Positions 7,736-16,147 are shown, counted from the stretch's first letter. The stretch is 64,000 nucleotides of DNA from JAWCNN01 sp038848005 (GCA_038848005.1 JAWCNZ010000001.1:1-64000); one strand, 5' to 3'. A program made the numbers and translations. The notes: a model not told the origin generated them from the letters alone.

Positions 7736-8146
7736 ATGTTGCTTATTTCCGTTGTCATAACCTCGATACTTATTGTGGTAACACTGGTAATCTCCTCCGA
7801 GTATATGCGGAGAAAAGCTAAACAGATAAAAGAGTTTTATGGGGAAGCAGTATTATTGAGTTCTCCTGCAAGCCTTTGTAAAGGACGATTTGGCTTTTAT
7901 GGTGGCTATCTGCTGTTGACAAGAAGCCGCATCCTATTTAATCCAGCAAAATTTGGGGGTTTCGGAAAGAAAGTTGAAATACCCATAGATTCAATTGTAA
8001 AAGTATCCTCTAAGAAATCTTTTGGAGGTGAAGAAAACATACTAAACATCGTCACGAAGGAAAAGGAATACAATTTTTCATTATTAGATCTAAACAATTG
8101 GCTCACAAAAATAAATGAATTACTTAAAAAATTGGAAAACGGATAG
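7736..8146 (+). CDS. Membrane-anchored PH/GRAM-like domain protein
   Basis: 136 residues: one N-terminal membrane helix (LISVVITSILIVVTLVISS), a short charged linker, then a soluble domain. The pattern GGYLLLTRSRILFNPAKFGG ... VEIPIDSIVKVSSKKSFGG ... LNIVTKEKEYNFSL is typical of bacterial/archaeal PH-like or GRAM-like domains, with an amphipathic C-terminal helix (LNNWLTKINELLKKLE). Such domains often bind membranes or other proteins. It diverges from the 105-residue membrane protein with about 75 bases between. Fold call moderate; function unknown. Confidence 0.55.
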   Translation: MLLISVVITSILIVVTLVISSEYMRRKAKQIKEFYGEAVLLSSPASLCKGRFGFYGGYLLLTRSRILFNPAKFGGFGKKVEIPIDSIVKVSSKKSFGGEENILNIVTKEKEYNFSLLDLNNWLTKINELLKKLENG

Positions 8147-8349
8147 TTTTGAAGAAAAACAGACAGAAGCATATATAACTTCAAAAATTAAAGCTGTGAA
8201 AAACCAGACTAACCTAGTAAATGATGCAATAATACATTCGAAAAAGAAGGGTAGCGATGTTTCTGGCCAAGCGTAATACTTTTGGTTAAGAATAAAGAAT
8301 ATAAAATTTTTTAATGAATAAAGAGCATTAAAAAGTTTGGGGAGTAAAG

Positions 8350-9900
8350 TTGAAGGAGAAACGTGTTGTAATAATAGTTCTTCTACTGACAGCTTATTTG
8401 TTGACTACAATTACAGGTACAACAGCTTCGACATCAAATCTAGACTTTGAAATAGAGTTTGTCGGTGTTTGGGGAAGGGGTCAATATTACAAAGGCGAAA
8501 GTATAACGCTTGGCTCATTTATTAGCAATACGGGTGGCAAAACTTTTACAGTTAGTAGCCGATTCGAAATATTATCGCCTACAAACAAGATATATCACGC
8601 GGTCGGAGAGGCGCTGGACGAGTTTTTAGATCCTGGAGAATCCACCATTATAGATGGAAATTGGACAATTCCAACCAATGCAGAAATAGGTTGGTACAGA
8701 GTCAAAGTTATTGTCACTGCTACAGCCAACGGGGAGCAACTAACCAAGTCGAAAGAAGACATAGGCTTTAAGGTTATTGAACCAACTGGTATAGATCTCG
8801 TTTCCGAAATCTACATTGATGGTGTTTTAGTTTCACCATGGCCAAATGTGCAATATCCATATACATGGGAGGGAAAACAGGACGCTGTCATCGAATATGT
8901 CATAAAAAATGTTGGCACTTCTGATGCAGGCCCATTTTGGGTGCGATATTGGTATGCAGAAGCTGGAACACCCCCACATCCCAATAATCTAAATGAAACT
9001 GTGCGATATAGTGGTCTTGCAGCTGGTGAGGTCATTAGAAAAATACATCAAGTATCCAATTTAAAAATTGGAACCAATAAATGGGCAAGAGTGGTGGTGG
9101 ATTATAAAGGAGAAGTAGATGAGTTAAATGAAACCAACAATGACTCTACAGTGTTTCATAAAGTAGTTGACGCTCTTCAGGCTAAACTTTGGATTTCATC
9201 CCATACTATAAGCTTTGGCAACATGAAACCATACATGAAGAGTTGCTTAATTTTAGATCTGAAAAATGTCGGAAGCGGTGTGATGGTGTGGGGTGTAAAT
9301 GAAAACCTTAACTGGATAACAGTAGAGCCAACACGTGGCAACGCAACTACAGAAACTGACACAATATTAGTTACATGTTCGACTGAAAGTTTGGCGCCAG
9401 GCAGTTACTATGGATACATTTCCGTGGTGTCTAATGGTGGTGGGATGAATATTTATGTTAACGTGGAAGTTAAGGCAGCTGGATACGCCATTATCGTGGC
9501 TGGAACTTGTCCACGTCTATTAGAGCCCGACCCGATCTTATGGCTGACCAACAAAACTGCAAATAAAGCTTATCTAACTCTCTTAGAGTTAGGTTTTACA
9601 CGAGATGATATATATTACATAAGCCCTATTCCAAACCAAGATGTCGATGGAGACGGAAACTCGAATAATGATGTAGATGCAACATTAACCCTTGATAACT
9701 TTAGAGTTGCAATTGAACTTGCTAAAACCAAGGTTAATGCTTATGTACCTCTATTAATATACCTTACCGATCATGGTGCAAATGATATCTTTTGCTTTGG
9801 TCAGTGGCCGTGGGAATGGCTTAGAGCGAAAGATCTATCCGCATATCTTAATGACGTAAGATTAAGCACCGGATGCAACAATAATCATAGTAATAATTGA
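8350..9900 (+). CDS. Secreted C13 (caspase-like) peptidase homologue, N-terminal part; frameshifted
   Basis: 516 residues from a TTG five bases after GGGGAG. A signal peptide (residues 5-25, VVIIVLLLTAYLLTTITG) leads into two CARDB/Ig-like domains (ITLGSFISNTGGKTF; EYVIKNVGTSDAG). A BACON-like domain follows (NLNWITVEPTRGNATTE), then the start of a legumain/gingipain-type fold: YAIIVAGTCPRLLEPDP, a calcium-loop-like DVDGDGNSNNDVD, and the catalytic-His motif LLIYLTDHGANDIF. The frame ends soon after (TGCNNNHSNN-stop), before the catalytic Cys. That Cys appears in the +1 frame immediately downstream. So this is the first half of a gene broken by a one-base insertion (or two-base loss) near 9866-9878. 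Confidence 0.75.
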   Translation: MKEKRVVIIVLLLTAYLLTTITGTTASTSNLDFEIEFVGVWGRGQYYKGESITLGSFISNTGGKTFTVSSRFEILSPTNKIYHAVGEALDEFLDPGESTIIDGNWTIPTNAEIGWYRVKVIVTATANGEQLTKSKEDIGFKVIEPTGIDLVSEIYIDGVLVSPWPNVQYPYTWEGKQDAVIEYVIKNVGTSDAGPFWVRYWYAEAGTPPHPNNLNETVRYSGLAAGEVIRKIHQVSNLKIGTNKWARVVVDYKGEVDELNETNNDSTVFHKVVDALQAKLWISSHTISFGNMKPYMKSCLILDLKNVGSGVMVWGVNENLNWITVEPTRGNATTETDTILVTCSTESLAPGSYYGYISVVSNGGGMNIYVNVEVKAAGYAIIVAGTCPRLLEPDPILWLTNKTANKAYLTLLELGFTRDDIYYISPIPNQDVDGDGNSNNDVDATLTLDNFRVAIELAKTKVNAYVPLLIYLTDHGANDIFCFGQWPWEWLRAKDLSAYLNDVRLSTGCNNNHSNN

Positions 9901-10936
9901 CGCTTGTCAATCTGGCAGTTTCATTGATGACCTATCTGGTCCTGGAACAATAGTAATTACGGCTTCAAATTCTACTCATCCAGCATACGGAATGACTTTT
10001 TCATCTACTTTTTGGGATAATATAAAACTTCGAGTTTCCGTTGGAAGAGCTTTCGAGTTGGCATCAGACGCGAGTAAACGACTTCAAACTCCATTAATAG
10101 ATGACAACGGAGATGGTATAGGGCATCCATCGCCTTTGCCTAATGGTGGAGACGGATCAATTGCGCTGTCAACATATATTGGATATTCAAAACCAACACA
10201 AATAATAGGGATCCCGCCAAAAATAGAAAAAGTATCCCCCAAACAGCAAACTACTATTGGAACCGATGTCCATATTTGGTGTAAGGTTACTGATGATGTA
10301 GGGGTTTCAAGCGTAATTGCAATGGTCTTCCCGCCAGGGTTTAAATCATTTGAACATGCTGACTGGAGCAAATTTAAACAAGTTTATCTAACGGATCTGG
10401 ATGGCGATGGCAATTACACGGGAACATTTCAGGCAACATGCTTAGGTGATAATGTAGTTGTCATGTTTGTACATGACCGTGAAGGAAACATGGTTGCAAA
10501 AGAAACAATAGTTAGCGTTTTTGAGCGAAAATTGCACAAAATACAGCTTAACGAACAGACCTTTAATATAATCACTGAAAGCAATTCAAATGTGACAAAC
10601 TTAAGCCTAGATGTTGGCGGCAAAATGTTAACCTTTTATGTGGAAGGATCGAATGGCACCCTTGGGTTCTGCAATCTTACAATTCCAAAGAGCCTTATGA
10701 GCGGTCCGTGGCAGATTGAAATAGACGGCAAACCTCTGACTACATTTATACACTATGAAAATTCAACTCACAGTTTCATACACATCGAGTATACACATAC
10801 ATTACATCAAATCAACATAGTTGCGACATGGATCATTCCAGAATTTCAATCACATCTGCTCCTCTTAGGCTTCTTAATACTTTCAACTATTACATTTGCC
10901 TCCGTAAAAAGAAGAACAAAAAGAAAAATCAGCTAA
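9878..10936 (+). pseudogene. C-terminal part of the split C13-like peptidase, with PEF-CTERM-like anchor
   Basis: This frame is open from 9866 and continues the preceding gene after a frameshift: TIIIVIIDACQSGSFID carries the expected catalytic Cys of the C13/caspase-like fold, followed by GTIVITASNSTHPAYG. The first ATG in frame, at 9992, falls after the Cys, so an independently translated product would be inactive. Downstream are a beta domain (DVHIWCKVTDDVGVSSV) and the same terminal domain as in the giant surface protein (LTFYVEGSNGTLGFCNLTIP). The C-terminus has IPEF, a hydrophobic helix and a basic tail (KRRTKRK), a PEF-CTERM-like sorting signal. Either a real decay event, a sequence error, or an unusual recoding site; no slippery heptamer was seen. 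Confidence 0.7.
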
Positions 10937-11048
10937 TTTCCATCACTTTTTTCTACTAGCGCCCTATCCAAACTATCCTAAGTTTTCTGTTAGTCGCTGA
11001 TAAACGAATAGTGTTTGAGTTTAAACCAAAAATTTAATTAGAACCCGA

Positions 11049-11078
11049 TACTTAAGGGGGTTAAGTACTTAAGGGGGT
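11049..11078 (+). promoter_or_regulatory. Tandem TACTTAAGGGGGT repeats upstream of the ATPase gene
   Basis: TACTTAAGGGGGT occurs at 11049-11061 and again at 11066-11078, a 17-base period. Their overlap creates GTTAAGTACTTAAG (11060-11073), with the palindrome CTTAAGTACTTAAG-like core. The second G-run acts as a ribosome site for the TTG at 11084. A near copy, GTTAAGCACTTAAG, lies directly after the gene (12171-12184). Likely an operator or element boundary specific to this ATPase gene. Confidence 0.45.
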
Positions 11079-11083
11079 CTGGT

Positions 11084-12166
11084 TTGCCGCTTTTCAGCTT
11101 ACATCCAAAAGAAAAAACAGAGGAGCTCTTTGGAAGGGAGAATGAAATTGAAGAACTTGTCCGCCTAATTAGAGCTAAAAGATGGGTTGCAATACTTGGT
11201 CCAAGAATGGTTGGAAAAACAAGCCTAGTTAAGGCAACAAACAAAAAACTGGAAAGCATGGGCATTAAAACAATTTATGTTAACCTTTGGGGTGCAAGAG
11301 GAACTCATGGCTTGTTAAATGCTTTAGCGCAAGGACTTAACCAAGAAAGAAGCATACTTCAGAAAATTAGGAGTATTGCTGAACGCATAGAAGGAGTATC
11401 GTTCGGGACAGGAGGCATCTCCATTTCTTTATCTAGAAAGCCCATGACAACAATGTGGGAACTCTTAGCAGCTATAGGAAAACAAGGGGGAGATTGCGCT
11501 ATTGAACTTGATGAAGTTCAAGAGCTATCAGTAATTTCTGGGCATCTTCTAAAACTACTTGCTAATATTTTCAACACATACCCAAACATAGTCTTTATTT
11601 TCACTGGATCCATGTTCGGTCTCTTAAAGACGCTACTCGAACCAAAATCCACTTCACCCCTGTACGGAAGATCACCGGCAAGACTATACTTGCAACCATT
11701 TACACGAGAAAAAGCAATAGAATTCCTGAGAAAAGGATTCCAAGAATACCGCGAACCTATAAAAGAAGCGGAGATAAACGAGGCTGTTGAAAAGCTGGAT
11801 GGCATCCCAGGCTGGCTCACCCTATATGGAAATAACGCGGCAGTTCAAAAAATGCCTCACGAAAAAGCACTACAAGAAACAATAACAGAAGGCACAAAAA
11901 TAGTCAATGACGAACTTAAACACTTTCTAGAGGGAAGAGACAGAACACTTTACATAACAACCCTTAAAGTCACAGCCATATCAGCCCGCTGGAAGGAAAT
12001 AAAGAACGCGATAGAAGCACGAAAAGGCTCATCAGTTAACGATGCAACAATACAAAACATAATAGAAAACCTAAAGGCAGCAATGCTAATAGATGAGCAC
12101 GAAGGAGTATACACGGTCAAAGACCCGATGCTAAAAACCCTACTGCTAACTTCACAAATTACTTAA
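11084..12166 (+). CDS. Archaeal AAA/STAND-type ATPase
   Basis: 360 residues of the Archaeal_ATPase (PF01637-like) group. An opening motif ELFGRENEIEELVRLI is followed by Walker A (ILGPRMVGKTSLVK, where G-P-R-M-V-G-K-T replaces the canonical GxxxxGKT), Walker B (CAIELDEVQEL), and a sensor-1-like region (IVFIFTGSMFGLLKTLLEP). A winged-helix-like C-terminus (ATIQNIIENLKAAMLIDEHEGVYTVKDPMLKTLL) ends the protein. Members are abundant, often mobile, and suspected to act in signalling or defence; the exact role is unknown. Start: TTG after a G-rich site. Flanked by GTTAAGYACTTAAG on both sides and followed by tRNA-fragment debris, consistent with a transferred unit. Confidence 0.8.
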   Translation: MPLFSLHPKEKTEELFGRENEIEELVRLIRAKRWVAILGPRMVGKTSLVKATNKKLESMGIKTIYVNLWGARGTHGLLNALAQGLNQERSILQKIRSIAERIEGVSFGTGGISISLSRKPMTTMWELLAAIGKQGGDCAIELDEVQELSVISGHLLKLLANIFNTYPNIVFIFTGSMFGLLKTLLEPKSTSPLYGRSPARLYLQPFTREKAIEFLRKGFQEYREPIKEAEINEAVEKLDGIPGWLTLYGNNAAVQKMPHEKALQETITEGTKIVNDELKHFLEGRDRTLYITTLKVTAISARWKEIKNAIEARKGSSVNDATIQNIIENLKAAMLIDEHEGVYTVKDPMLKTLLLTSQIT

Positions 12167-12170
12167 CAGA

Positions 12171-12184
12171 GTTAAGCACTTAAG
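12171..12184. repeat. Downstream copy of GTTAAGYACTTAAG
   Basis: GTTAAGCACTTAAG sits five bases after the ATPase stop codon and matches GTTAAGTACTTAAG at 11060-11073 in 13 of 14 bases. It overlaps a further inverted repeat CTTAAC-AGA-GTTAAG (12162-12176), which could also act as a terminator hairpin. Confidence 0.4.
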
Positions 12185-12271
12185 ACACACCAACACAAAA
12201 ACGCATCTCTGAAAAACTAACGCCACATTTATTTAAAAAAAAGAGGGAGGGAGCGGGAGAGATCACCAATA

Positions 12272-12305
12272 GTCGCTGTTCCGGGTTCAAATCCCGGCGA
12301 CCGCA
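12272..12305 (+). tRNA. 3' fragment of a tRNA gene (no 5' half nearby)
   Basis: A perfect T-arm, CCGGG-TTCAAAT-CCCGG (12281-12297), is followed by a seven-base acceptor strand CGACCGC and discriminator A, and preceded by a plausible variable loop (CTGTT) and possibly the 3' anticodon stem (AGTCG). No matching 5' acceptor GCGGTCG precedes it. A purine-rich stretch (GAGGGAGGGAGCGGGAGAG) and an AT-rich box ATTTATTTAA (about 12227) lie just upstream. Most likely an attachment-site remnant left by an integrase; a split-tRNA 3' half is a less likely alternative. It is not a complete tRNA. Confidence 0.6.
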
Positions 12306-12557
12306 CTTTCAAGAATAGGTTTTGAAGAGTTTAGAAAGACAAAAGACGATAAACGCTGTGGTTAGAAGCATTGAAGTTATGGGAGAAGCAACGAAGGACA
12401 TTCCAAAACCATTGAGAGATAAACATAAGGATGTTCCATGGAAGAAGATGGCTGGAATGAGGGATAAGCTAATCCATGAATACTTGATGTAGAAATCTTA
12501 TGGAAGACAGCAACAGAGGATATACCACCTCTTAAACAACTGATTCAAAAATCCTAG
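12306..12557 (+). pseudogene. HepT (HEPN-domain toxin, DUF86) remnant
   Basis: Out-of-frame pieces read LERQKTINAVVRSIEVMGEA, then VPWKKMAGMRDKLIHEY, followed after a one-base deletion by DVEILWKTATEDIPPLKQL. This is the C-terminal two thirds of a HepT/DUF86 HEPN ribonuclease, including the diagnostic RxxxxH motif (RDKLIH). The N-terminus is missing where the tRNA fragment begins, a stop (TAG) follows HEYLM, and no MNT antitoxin gene is nearby. It is therefore a dead toxin-antitoxin relic, and its position suggests truncation by integration or excision at the tRNA fragment. Confidence 0.75.
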
Positions 12558-12626
12558 AAAACCTAAGAGGGTAGCCTTACATTAAATTCCAAAATCACGA
12601 ATATTCTATTATATCCTTTATTGCTT

Positions 12627-12654
12627 TTTCAAATCCGACGACTGCACTCTGAAG
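12627..12654 (+). repeat. Degenerate second copy of the tRNA 3' end
   Basis: TTTTCAAATCCGACGACTGCAC resembles the tRNA fragment tail TTCAAATCCCGGCGACCGCAC at 12285-12306, with a one- to two-base gap and a few substitutions. The similarity continues a little into flanking sequence (CTCTGAAG versus CTTTCAAG). It lies 330 bases downstream, on the far side of the hepT remnant, so the pair could be decayed direct repeats of an excised element. Confidence 0.35.
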
Positions 12655-12714
12655 GCGTTTTAATAATTTATTTTAGCAAGTGAATTAATATTTGTTTTGC
12701 ATGAAGGAAGAATC

Positions 12715-13626
12715 ATGATTAAGCGGATTGTTCCTTTAGCTTTTGACAGTTTCGGCGTGCGTTCAATGGCGACTTTCATAGAAACAAGCGATTTAAAAAT
12801 TCTAATAGACCCTGGAGTTTCTTTGGCGCCAATACGTTATGGGTTGGGGCCTCATCCGTTGGAGTGGCAGAGGCTTGACGAGTGTTGGGAAACCATAAAG
12901 CGGTATGCGGAAGAATCTGAAGTGTTAGTTGTTACGCATTACCATTATGACCACCACGACCCAGATTATTCGGAACTTTACAATGGGAAAACGGTTTTCA
13001 TTAAACATCCAACAGAAAACATAAACAGAAGCCAAAAAGAACGTGCAGAATTTTTCCTAAACGCCATAAAAGGAAAGCCGAAAAGGCTTGAAACGGCGGA
13101 CGGCAAAAGCTTTCAGCTTGGCGGAACACGCCTAATTTTTTCAAGAGCTGTTTGCCACGGAACAAACCCACGCTTAGGCTATGTAACAGAAGTCAGCATA
13201 AAATCAAACAATGAAAAATTCCTTTACACATCAGACGTTGAGGGCCCGTCCTTAAAAGACCAGATAGACTTTATCCTTAATGAAAAGCCAGACATTCTAT
13301 TTGTTGACGGACCAATGACGTATATGCTTGGTTATCGCTATTCTCTTAAAAGCCTAGAAATTTCAAACAATAACCTTGTAAAAGCCATAAATGAAACTGC
13401 TGTGCACATGGTTGTTTTGGACCACCATTTTCTACGGGACTTGAATTATAAAATGCGAATAAAACCAGTTTACGAAGCTGCAGAGAGACGTAGAGTGCTT
13501 GTTGTTACTGCCGCTGAGTTTTGCGGGAGAAAAATCGAAATGCTTGAGGCTTTAAGAAAGGAGCTTTATGCAAAATACGGCGAAGCGAAAGTGGAAAGCA
13601 AAAAGCGTGTGTTAAGAGAGGAATAG
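12715..13626 (+). CDS. UPF0282 family metallo-beta-lactamase-fold hydrolase
   Basis: 303 residues of the archaeal UPF0282 family. It opens with IVPLAFDSFGVRSMATFIET and carries the MBL-fold metal motif THYHYDHHDPDYSE (HxHxDHH), a second-metal His in VCHGTNP, Asp in TSDVEGPS and a C-terminal DHHFLRD. These are the usual zinc ligands of the fold. Substrate is unknown; related folds cleave nucleic acids or small esters. The ATG at 12715 has GGAAG five to six bases upstream; a TTG six codons earlier is less likely. It precedes pyrophosphatase in the same direction with a separate TATA box between, so they need not be co-transcribed. Confidence 0.85.
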   Translation: MIKRIVPLAFDSFGVRSMATFIETSDLKILIDPGVSLAPIRYGLGPHPLEWQRLDECWETIKRYAEESEVLVVTHYHYDHHDPDYSELYNGKTVFIKHPTENINRSQKERAEFFLNAIKGKPKRLETADGKSFQLGGTRLIFSRAVCHGTNPRLGYVTEVSIKSNNEKFLYTSDVEGPSLKDQIDFILNEKPDILFVDGPMTYMLGYRYSLKSLEISNNNLVKAINETAVHMVVLDHHFLRDLNYKMRIKPVYEAAERRRVLVVTAAEFCGRKIEMLEALRKELYAKYGEAKVESKKRVLREE

Positions 13627-13636
13627 TATTTATAAG
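13627..13636 (+). promoter_or_regulatory. TATA box for pyrophosphatase
   Basis: TATTTATAAG begins just after the UPF0282 stop codon and 48-57 bases upstream of the ppa start, matching the archaeal TATA consensus and placing transcription start about 20-25 bases before the GTG. Confidence 0.4.
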
Positions 13637-13683
13637 GAAAACGTAAATTAACAAATCCGCAAGCTAAAAATGGGGTTTGAAAC

Positions 13684-14220
13684 GTGAACCTTTGGAAGGA
13701 CATTCCTTCAGGTGATAAACCGCCGAAATTGCTTAATATGGTGGTTGAGGTTGTGATGGGTTCGAGGGACAAATACGAATACGATCGCCAGTGGGAAACA
13801 TTTGTTCTAGATCGCATCATACCCTCGCCTGTTGTCTTTCCAGTTGATTACGGTTTTGTTCCCCAAACATGGTTTGACGATGAAGATCCACTTGACATAA
13901 TGGTTTTAAGTTATGAACCGCTCGAAGTTGGATGCATAGTCAAAGTTAGGGTTATAGGAGCATTAATACTTGAAGATGAAAAAGGCGAGGACCCAAAAAT
14001 ATTGTCTGTGCTTGTAAACGACGCAAGATTTGATGGTTACAACGACATAACGGATGTGCATCCCCACAAGGTTAGGGAAATCCAAGAATTTTTCGAGATT
14101 TATAAACGACTGGAGCTCCACAAGTGGGTTAAGTTTAAAGAGTGGCGAAATGCCCCAAACGCAGAGGAAATCGTGAAGTACTCAATTAAAAAGTTTAAGG
14201 AATTTAAGGAATTAAAATAG
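13684..14220 (+). CDS. ppa: Inorganic pyrophosphatase (soluble, family I)
   Basis: 178 residues, the normal size. It hydrolyses pyrophosphate to two phosphates in the cytoplasm, pulling biosynthetic reactions forward. Family signatures are intact: VVEVVMGSRDKYEYD (substrate-binding Lys and Tyr), VFPVDYGFVPQTWFDDEDPLDIMVL containing the metal-binding D-x-D-P-x-D, and DARFDGYNDITDVHPH. The GTG start gives MNLWKDIPSGDKPPKLLN, a standard N-terminus for archaeal enzymes. It has its own promoter. Confidence 0.95.
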   Translation: MNLWKDIPSGDKPPKLLNMVVEVVMGSRDKYEYDRQWETFVLDRIIPSPVVFPVDYGFVPQTWFDDEDPLDIMVLSYEPLEVGCIVKVRVIGALILEDEKGEDPKILSVLVNDARFDGYNDITDVHPHKVREIQEFFEIYKRLELHKWVKFKEWRNAPNAEEIVKYSIKKFKEFKELK

Positions 14221-14352
14221 TCATTAGCTTGTGTCTTTCAAAATTCTGGCAGAGACCATTGGGAAAGAAAAAGAAGCCGGCTGAACTCTCAACTTTTATA
14301 AAGTGACCCATATATTGATAATTGATGTCAAAAATGGGAGGAGAATGTGAGC

Positions 14353-14475
14353 ATGCATTGGCACCTAATTCCGCGTTACAAAAACAAGGGTTTCTAGGGT
14401 GAACCCATATGGATTCGACATCATAAGGAAAAGAAACTAACGAAGAGAGAATATCAAGACCTAATAGAAAAATAA
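14353..14475 (+). pseudogene. Remnant of a HIT-family (histidine triad) protein
   Basis: After GGAGGAG, an ATG reads MHWHLIPRYKNKGF, then an in-frame TAG, then GEPIWIRHHKEKKLTKREYQ DLIEK and a stop. This is the C-terminal end of a HIT protein (HxHxHLIPRY, then F-W-G-x-PIW), with Trp replaced by TAG and the first histidine of the triad lost. A TATA-like box (TTTATAAAG, about 14295) lies upstream. The rest of 14221-14512 holds nothing else recognisable. Likely a decayed nucleotide hydrolase gene. Confidence 0.5.
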
Positions 14476-14512
14476 GATATCTGTGAAAGCATACTAAGGA
14501 CATATCCATTTT

Positions 14513-16147
14513 CTAGTCGTATTCGTGTAGCTTCTGATTGAAAATAGCGTATTCCTTTTCTGAAAGCCAACCTTCCTCCTTAAGCTTTTTTAGTCCATCC
14601 CCAATTTTTTCACGTACCACGCTTGTCTTTAACATGCTTGCTTTACTGCCAGCCTCAACTATTTCTCTTTCAAATACAGCGTTCTGTTCGATAAATGCTG
14701 AAAGCTTGTTTAGGAATGACGTTATAGCACTAAATCTGGAAACAAGAAGACGCTTAACTTTCGCTTTGCCAAGCGCCCCTTTAAGCTTTGTTGAAAAGCT
14801 TATGCTGTTTGCAACAGACGGTGGAAAAAGCACATAACGCCTCTTTGATTCTGACTGAAAACAAACCAAATAAAATGGCACATAAACCAGAGTGTTTACC
14901 GCCCATTTTTGTTGAACTCCCAACTTTTCAAAAGTAGCGAGTTCTGCCTCCCGCATTTTAGCCAATCTGTCTATTTGCTCAATTATGGAGGAAGTTAGCT
15001 TTTCCAGTTTATCTATTTCTTGTATATGAAACTGGATTTTGGCATCGCGGGAAGCCTCAAGTTCAAGCAAATCTTTCTCTGCTTCTTTAACCTCAGCTTC
15101 CCATTTCGCCCTGAGCTTGATTGTTTCAAGCGACTTGTTTTTCTCTACCTCCTTTATTCTTTCTTCAACCTCTTCTATTTTAACCTCAATTTCAGAAAAT
15201 TCCTTTTTGCTTTCGTTAATTTTTTCTTTCCATTCCCTTTCTCCAACGGAATCCTTGTTGATGGCGCATGTTTCCGCCTCTTTCTTGTAATGTTCAATCT
15301 TGCCGAGAATTTGTTCTTTTGTTTTTTCAAGTTTAATTTTCTCCTTCTGTAGGGAAAAGAGTTGCTGTTCAAACTTTTTTGTGAGGTTCGTTACCTGTTC
15401 GTCGTATTCCTCATTTATGCGGTTAACTTTTGGTGTTATTATTTCTTTTTGTTTCTTTATTTTTACGTTGAAATCTTCTTTGACGGCTCTTATTTCACTG
15501 CGAATCATTTTCACAAAGCTTCGAGTTGTTTTGTTTAGAAGTTTCATGCTTTCGTAAAGAACAGCGATGTCTTCTTTGAAATCCGTTTTTATGTTGTAAA
15601 GCTCTTGCGTTGCGGACGAAATTGTTGTTTCTTCAATTTCTGACGATAAAAAGACGGTCATCGATGATTGAGTTTCAACGGATTCAGCCTCGGAAAGATA
15701 CAGATTAAACTCGTTAAGCATGTTTGGTTCTGTAACAAGGGCATCTATCGTGATTGGCTTTTCTTTGCTGGGCATTTGAAAATAGTTAATGTTGTCTGAT
15801 AGAAAAGCCGTGTAAGTTTCCACTGTTTTGGAGCTTCTCTGCAAATTTTCCATGAAAGCTTTAACGTTTGGAATTTCCTTATAACTTAAAGCGTAAGCTG
15901 TTGTTTTCAATCCGTCAAAGATTAGGTTAAGTCCATTCCAAGGGACAAGCCAAAATGGATAGCCAAATTCAGCTAGAAAATTCACTTTTTCTCCAGGTTT
16001 CTTTAATATTAAACCAGCACCCTTTTCCCGTTCTAGCTCAGCGAAACAGTAAACAGCGGCTTTTTCCATTTCCTCCGAGAACGGTTCTGCCCGATTTTCA
16101 GATAAAGCAGCGTATGGGAGGATAAATTCCTTAACTTTTTGGGACAA
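14513..16147 (-). CDS. Large coiled-coil protein of unknown function
   Basis: 544 residues. The N-terminal domain (about 1-170) is globular, with FGYPFWLVPWNGLNLIFDGL and FLSDNINYFQ. A long charged coiled coil, about residues 200-410 (KKQKEIITPKVNRINEEYDE through LEASRDAKIQFHIQEIDKLE), separates it from a C-terminal domain with VYVPFYLVCFQSESKRRYVL. Architecture is reminiscent of archaeal cytoskeletal or chromosome-associated coiled-coil proteins, but no SMC-type ATPase motifs are present. No neighbours share its direction, so it is probably monocistronic. Family not recognised by name. Confidence 0.7.
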   Translation of the reverse strand: MSQKVKEFILPYAALSENRAEPFSEEMEKAAVYCFAELEREKGAGLILKKPGEKVNFLAEFGYPFWLVPWNGLNLIFDGLKTTAYALSYKEIPNVKAFMENLQRSSKTVETYTAFLSDNINYFQMPSKEKPITIDALVTEPNMLNEFNLYLSEAESVETQSSMTVFLSSEIEETTISSATQELYNIKTDFKEDIAVLYESMKLLNKTTRSFVKMIRSEIRAVKEDFNVKIKKQKEIITPKVNRINEEYDEQVTNLTKKFEQQLFSLQKEKIKLEKTKEQILGKIEHYKKEAETCAINKDSVGEREWKEKINESKKEFSEIEVKIEEVEERIKEVEKNKSLETIKLRAKWEAEVKEAEKDLLELEASRDAKIQFHIQEIDKLEKLTSSIIEQIDRLAKMREAELATFEKLGVQQKWAVNTLVYVPFYLVCFQSESKRRYVLFPPSVANSISFSTKLKGALGKAKVKRLLVSRFSAITSFLNKLSAFIEQNAVFEREIVEAGSKASMLKTSVVREKIGDGLKKLKEEGWLSEKEYAIFNQKLHEYD

